A stretch of DNA of 17,811 nucleotides from Cytophagales bacterium (GTDB lineage: Bacteria > Bacteroidota > Bacteroidia > Cytophagales > Cyclobacteriaceae): positions 1-17,811 of the forward strand of contig JAGUUF010000326.1 of the NCBI GenBank assembly GCA_020063545.1, read 5' to 3'. Shown here piece after piece: positions 15,105 to 17,811 of the stretch (positions within the stretch are counted from its first letter, which is position 1; the number at the start of each line of letters is the position of its first letter). The notes under the pieces are model-generated. The model did not search any database. It had not been told where the DNA came from and saw only the letters and a program-made list of their open reading frames with translations. The translations under genes and the position numbers were made by a program.

Positions 15105-15995
15105 TTAGCCACCAAACTCCGGAACGTGGATAGTTGTTCCCAGTTGCTCATTGATTTTCGGAATGAGGTATCGGCAAAGTTCAGGCGAGTGAAGCTCCTC
15201 GTGCTGGTGCATAAAAAAGTACATCGTTTCAATGCCCTGGTTCGCCCACGATTTCATTCGGTTGATCCAGTCATCACAGCGCTTATAGTCTGTGGGGTGA
15301 AGGCCATTGCCGACAAAGCGGATAAACGCTGAAGGTGTGGTGAGGCGCATGTGCAGGCAATCCCTGCGGCCGGAGGCATCGGTAATGACAGCACCCGATC
15401 TGTTACGTTCAAGCATGTTGAAGACTGCTTCAAAAACTTCCGGGTTGGCGAACCAGTCTTTGTGCCTTAATTCGGTATAAAATTCAATGTCGGTTGGGAG
15501 CGACAGGATAAAAGCCTCAAGTATCTCCAGTGTTTTCGGGCCCATGCCCGGGTGTGGCATCAGGAAAACAGGACCGAGGTTTTTACCGAAACCGGAGATG
15601 CCGTCTAAAAACCTATCGGTCAGTTCGTCCACATCTTTCAGGCGTTTAATGTGCGTGATCTGGTCAACAAACTTCGGGCAGAATCGAAAATCATCGCCCA
15701 CTTTGCTTTTCCATCCGCTGGTTTGCTTGCGTGTGGGCATCCGGTAGAAGGTGGCATTTAGTTCGATGCAGTTGAACTGCCGGGCGTAATGTTCCAGGAA
15801 ATCTCCGGCCTTTGTTCCTTTCGGATAAATTTTACCTATCCAATCCGGGCGGCCCCATTTGGCGCAACCGACAAAAACCGTTGGCTTCGTTTTTTTCTGT
15901 TGCTTTTTGAGCAGTGCAGTTGTTGCCGGATGATCGGGTGGGAGGGTGAAATCAATACTATTCAGTTCATCAGCAGAAACGCGGCCGAATTCCAT
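15105..15995 (-). CDS. DUF72 domain protein (YecE family)
   Basis: This 296-residue protein belongs to the DUF72/YecE family, a TIM-barrel-like fold of unknown biochemical function. The family core starts at VFVGCAKWGRPDWIGKIYPKG (40-60). ARQFNCIELNATFYRMP (71-87) and DDFRFCPKFVDQITHIKRL follow, with FYTELRHKDWF and FIRFVGN later; these segments are the usual conserved signatures. An N-terminal extension of about 38 residues before the domain is charged and lysine-rich. Start at ATG 15995 gives good length but an internal start cannot be excluded. The stop codon adjoins a short direct repeat, and a second copy lies beyond the start codon, so the gene is framed by repeats. Confidence 0.88.
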   Translation of the reverse strand: MEFGRVSADELNSIDFTLPPDHPATTALLKKQQKKTKPTVFVGCAKWGRPDWIGKIYPKGTKAGDFLEHYARQFNCIELNATFYRMPTRKQTSGWKSKVGDDFRFCPKFVDQITHIKRLKDVDELTDRFLDGISGFGKNLGPVFLMPHPGMGPKTLEILEAFILSLPTDIEFYTELRHKDWFANPEVFEAVFNMLERNRSGAVITDASGRRDCLHMRLTTPSAFIRFVGNGLHPTDYKRCDDWINRMKSWANQGIETMYFFMHQHEELHSPELCRYLIPKINEQLGTTIHVPEFGG

Positions 15996-16002
15996 TTTTT
16001 GG

Positions 16003-16093
16003 AGTTGTTGGTTCTTGGTTGTTAGTTGTTGGTTCTTGGAATAAAGTACAAATTACCAAACTGTTAACAACTAACAACTATTAACTAACAACT
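16003..16093. repeat. GTTGTTGG tandem and inverted repeat cluster between 2TM and DUF72 genes
   Basis: Two tandem 21-base units (16003-16023 and 16024-16044) share their first 16 bases (AGTTGTTGGTTCTTGG); the second leads into AATAAAGT as in the left copy. In addition 16003-16030 and 16066-16093 form an imperfect inverted repeat, 24 of 28 positions matching, with a 13-base perfect stretch GTTGTTAGTTGTT and a 35-base spacer. Two of the mismatches are G/A, which could pair as G-U in one RNA strand. No polarity or T tract marks it as a terminator. The right arm abuts the stop codon of the 2TM-domain gene. Confidence 0.75.
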
Positions 16094-16378
16094 TTATGGT
16101 CTTTTCATCCGTTCCAACTCTTTCTTTATTTCTTGCTCTTCCCACTCATCCCCAAACAGGATGTTTCTTTTATATAGCCCGATGGCGTGAAAGAAAATGC
16201 CTATGCCCCAGCCAATCCATACCCACTGTACCCACCAGTGTCCCGGGCGTGTGTACCAGTTTATGAACGTTAAAAACAGGCCGATGGCAAAATAGCTCAA
16301 CAGGTGGCTAAAGAATTTTTTCTTGCGCCTTACCCGTTTGCGTGCTTCGCGGTAAAGTTTGTCGTCATTGTTGTTCAT
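16094..16378 (-). CDS. 2TM domain-containing membrane protein
   Basis: This 94-residue protein matches the 2TM domain family, common in Bacteroidota and often near sensor or regulator genes. A charged N-terminus (DDKLYREARKRVRRKKKFFSHL) leads into helix 1 (about 24-42, LLSYFAIGLFLTFINWYTRPGHWW) and helix 2 (about 49-69, WVQWVWIGWGIGIFFHAIGLY), then a charged cytoplasmic tail with WEEQEIKKELERM. The function is not known. It overlaps the upstream 58-codon gene by 14 bases and is last in the operon that contains the winged-helix regulator. Confidence 0.85.
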   Translation of the reverse strand: MNNNDDKLYREARKRVRRKKKFFSHLLSYFAIGLFLTFINWYTRPGHWWVQWVWIGWGIGIFFHAIGLYKRNILFGDEWEEQEIKKELERMKRP

Positions 16379-16541
16379 GGTAGTTTGTTTTGGGTTGGGT
16401 AATAGTCCAAAGCTTGTAATTTCTGGCTAATAATAAAATGGGCACTGCGGTTGCCACAACTGAAGTTATCAGGAAGGTACTATTCGCTGGTGCGCACAGC
16501 CATCCCGGCAAGGCTAATGCAATAATAATAAACAGGATCAT
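16365..16541 (-). CDS. Small two-helix membrane protein, 58 residues
   Basis: An open frame of 58 codons from ATG at 16541 to TGA at 16365-16367 fills a gap that would otherwise look non-coding. The product has two hydrophobic segments: residues 2-16 (ILFIIIALALPGWLC) and 22-39 (TFLITSVVATAVPILLLA), followed by a polar tail (RNYKLWTITQPKTNYHEQQ). It starts 7 bases after the stop of the 82-residue gene and overlaps the start of the 2TM gene by 14 bases, as expected for a coupled operon member. Nothing is recognised by family. The evidence is spacing, membrane-like composition and coding continuity; translation is not proven. Confidence 0.6.
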   Translation of the reverse strand: MILFIIIALALPGWLCAPANSTFLITSVVATAVPILLLARNYKLWTITQPKTNYHEQQ

Positions 16542-16548
16542 AAATGCT

Positions 16549-16797
16549 TTAGTTACGGTTGGTTATACGATCTGTCCATTGGCTTATCGTATAGCTTCCG
16601 CTATACCGTAAAACCGTTTCATACCAAACGACACTGACAGGCATTTCGCGAATACTACTTGGTTGTTGTGTTCCTTTATCAGTCTTCTCTACTTTAAAAA
16701 GTTTTGAAGCGTTAGCTTCTTCAAGCAATACCAGCAGTGCTGCAAGGCTGACGATAATGCCGATAATGAGACGGACTTTTCTGTATTTGCCTGCCAT
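16549..16797 (-). CDS. Small single-pass membrane protein, unknown function
   Basis: This 82-residue protein has a basic N-terminus (MAGKYRKVR), one hydrophobic helix (about 10-26, LIIGIIVSLAALLVLLE) and then a polar domain of about 55 residues containing SIREMPVSVVWYETVLRYSG and ending SQWTDRITNRN. The N-terminal helix could be a membrane anchor or an uncleaved signal; ANASKLF after the helix leaves signal-peptide cleavage possible. No family is recognised. It is third in the winged-helix operon, 43 bases after the regulator stop, and has an everted GTTTAT half-site pair just before its start codon. Confidence 0.7.
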   Translation of the reverse strand: MAGKYRKVRLIIGIIVSLAALLVLLEEANASKLFKVEKTDKGTQQPSSIREMPVSVVWYETVLRYSGSYTISQWTDRITNRN

Positions 16798-16800
16798 GGT

Positions 16801-16814
16801 ATAAACTGGTTTAT
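16801..16814. promoter_or_regulatory. Everted half-site palindrome ATAAAC-TG-GTTTAT
   Basis: Two GTTTAT half-sites in inverted orientation with a 2-base spacer lie 3 bases before the ATG of the 82-residue gene. The same half-sites, in the opposite relative orientation, form the palindrome in the promoter of this operon (17739-17753), so a shared binding protein is possible. In this AT-rich spacer a chance match cannot be excluded. Confidence 0.35.
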
Positions 16815-16840
16815 TCCATAAATTAAATAACTAAAAATTT

Positions 16841-17125
16841 TTAAGGTTTGATGTATTGCTTAAGTGCGTTCACGTAGTCTTCAAAAGCCCTCATTCCTTT
16901 TTTGGTGATCTTACAGGTGGTTAACGGCTTTTTTCCTTTGAATGATTTTTCTATACTGATGTAGCCTGCTTCCGAAAGTTTATCCAGTTGAACGCTTAAG
17001 TTACCTGCGGTGGAGTTAGTTTTTTCTTTCAGAAACGTAAACTCAGCCGACTCCACGCTCATCAGAAGCGACATTACTCCGAGGCGCAGTTGCGAGTGCA
17101 GCAGGGGATCAAGTTCCGCTAGCAT
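16841..17125 (-). CDS. Winged-helix DNA-binding transcriptional regulator (MarR/ArsR-like fold)
   Basis: This 94-residue single-domain protein (numbered from ATG at 17125; an adjacent GTG at 17128 would add one residue) is a winged-helix regulator. It begins LDPLLHSQLRLGVMSLLMSV, with the start typical of this small-regulator family, followed by helix-turn-helix FTFLKEKTNSTAGNLSVQLDKL (recognition helix about 39-52) and a basic wing KSFKGKKPLTTCKITKKG (60-77). Effector-sensing residues are not evident. The gene starts 3 bases after the stop of the six-helix membrane protein gene, a typical regulator-plus-membrane-protein pair in Bacteroidota. It is the best candidate to bind the palindrome in the operon promoter (inference). 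Confidence 0.9.
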   Translation of the reverse strand: MLAELDPLLHSQLRLGVMSLLMSVESAEFTFLKEKTNSTAGNLSVQLDKLSEAGYISIEKSFKGKKPLTTCKITKKGMRAFEDYVNALKQYIKP

Positions 17126-17128
17126 CAC

Positions 17129-17707
17129 CTACTGATTTGATTTCTTTAACAGATATCCCGGAACCAGGTAGCCAAACACCATGGCTACTGCGCCTACCAG
17201 GTATTGTTCAACCGGCCCGACTATGTAACATACTACACCGGCAATCCAAAAAAGGATGCCGCCAAACACCAGTGGACGAAAACGGATGATAATGCCCGAA
17301 AGGAAAGTGGCCATGCCTACCGGCATCAGCACAATGGCATTCACCATCCAGCCGGTTTGCGATCCAAAAATCCACGCTGGCGAAATGGTGATGGCCATGC
17401 CAATCCACAACCACATCGAAATCCTGTCGAGATGGGTTACCACGCCTGCTTTCTTTTCACTACGGGCGCCATAAATCATGGAAATTATACCGGCAGGAAT
17501 ACAAAGCACCCATACCATTGGGGCATAACGCTGGTATTCCGTGTATTTAAAAAAGTAATACATACCTGCGTTGCAGAAGGTGATTACCCATCCCCAAAGA
17601 AGGAAATGAAAACTTACGTTTCGCAAATTACCCTTTACCTGGCTGATCATACTGGTAATCAATTCCAGGCTTTGCTGCGGGTTCAGGTTATCGTGTTTGG
17701 TTTCCAT
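17129..17707 (-). CDS. Polytopic membrane protein paired with winged-helix regulator
   Basis: This 192-residue protein has a soluble N-terminus of about 30 residues (NPQQSLELITSMISQVKGNLRN) and six hydrophobic helices at about 31-53, 61-81, 97-116, 121-142, 146-164 and 169-188, ending in LLKKSNQ. No catalytic or transport motifs are recognisable. It is the first gene of the operon, with its ATG roughly 14 bases downstream of the predicted transcription start. Its stop TAG is immediately followed by the regulator start. Proteins of this layout next to a small winged-helix regulator are frequent in Bacteroidota, but the stimulus or substrate is unknown. Confidence 0.85.
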   Translation of the reverse strand: METKHDNLNPQQSLELITSMISQVKGNLRNVSFHFLLWGWVITFCNAGMYYFFKYTEYQRYAPMVWVLCIPAGIISMIYGARSEKKAGVVTHLDRISMWLWIGMAITISPAWIFGSQTGWMVNAIVLMPVGMATFLSGIIIRFRPLVFGGILFWIAGVVCYIVGPVEQYLVGAVAMVFGYLVPGYLLKKSNQ

Positions 17708-17725
17708 ATACCGGCTTTAACGGCA

Positions 17726-17757
17726 CAAATATAAATTAGTTTATAAAATAAACCAAA
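17726..17757 (-). promoter_or_regulatory. Consensus promoter of the winged-helix/membrane operon
   Basis: On the minus strand TTTG (17754-17757) and TATATTTG (17726-17733) are separated by exactly 20 bases, a full match to the Bacteroidota consensus TTTG-N20-TAnnTTTG. Transcription would start near 17721, leaving a short leader of about 14 bases before the ATG at 17707. Confidence 0.75.
17736..17756. promoter_or_regulatory. Palindromic operator candidate inside the promoter spacer
   Basis: The sequence GTTTAT-AAA-ATAAAC (17739-17753) is a perfect palindrome; extended to 9-base arms it matches at 8 of 9 positions. It lies between the -33 and -7 elements and reaches into the -33 box, so a bound protein would block RNA polymerase. 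The winged-helix regulator two genes in is the obvious candidate, implying autorepression (inference). Confidence 0.55.
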
Positions 17758-17811
17758 ATCATTTAAATTAAAGGAAGAGCCGTAAAGAAGACATTTTTCG
17801 ATTGTATTTCC

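Noticed and set aside
16832..16843. 12-base palindrome TAAAAATTTTTA after the winged-helix gene
   Set aside because: Pure A/T symmetry in an AT-rich spacer is expected by chance and has no GC stem for a terminator.

Overview
The window looks like a chromosomal segment of a member of the Bacteroidota, probably of the Cytophagales. The evidence is indirect: proteins of Bacteroidota type (a secreted TPR-CHAT protein, a 2TM-domain protein, a twin-arginine Gfo/Idh/MocA oxidoreductase, a gluconate_2-dh3 lipoprotein), promoter elements of the Bacteroidota form TTTG-N20-TAnnTTTG, few Shine-Dalgarno sites, and intermediate G+C. Every gene except one (the GH29 fucosidase) is on the minus strand. No tRNA, rRNA, CRISPR array, phage or transposase gene was seen. 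No gene-free stretch reaches 300 bases.

Layout, left to right. (a) 1-2642: an outer-membrane-like protein gene, coupled by a one-base TGATG overlap to a secreted TPR-CHAT gene that runs off the left edge. (b) 2691-5378: an apparent operon trhO - mogA - M23 peptidase, with a promoter at one end and an intrinsic terminator at the other. (c) 5382-11345: a catabolic-looking oxidoreductase operon, in transcription order GMC oxidoreductase (with four cysteines placed as in [3Fe-4S] FAD-glucose dehydrogenases), four-helix-bundle protein, gluconate_2-dh3 small subunit, Gfo/Idh/MocA oxidoreductase, ACMSD-type amidohydrolase, secreted zinc-ribbon protein. (d) 11423-12823: a divergent GH29 alpha-L-fucosidase lipoprotein. 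(e) 12907-15995: a small basic exported protein, yidD, cysS and a DUF72 gene, separated by three different families of inverted or direct repeats. (f) 16094-17757: a compact operon of small membrane proteins with a winged-helix regulator. It has a near-perfect promoter whose spacer is a palindrome, and it includes a 58-codon gene that is easy to miss.

Working together: GMC subunit, small subunit, Gfo/Idh/MocA enzyme and fucosidase suggest periplasmic release and oxidation of sugars, possibly 3-keto sugar chemistry (inference). The most unusual points are the four-helix-bundle gene framed by an inverted repeat and sitting exactly between two partner dehydrogenase genes, the palindrome-in-promoter of the winged-helix operon with matching half-sites further down the same operon, and the dense non-coding repeats between 12.8 and 16.1 kb.
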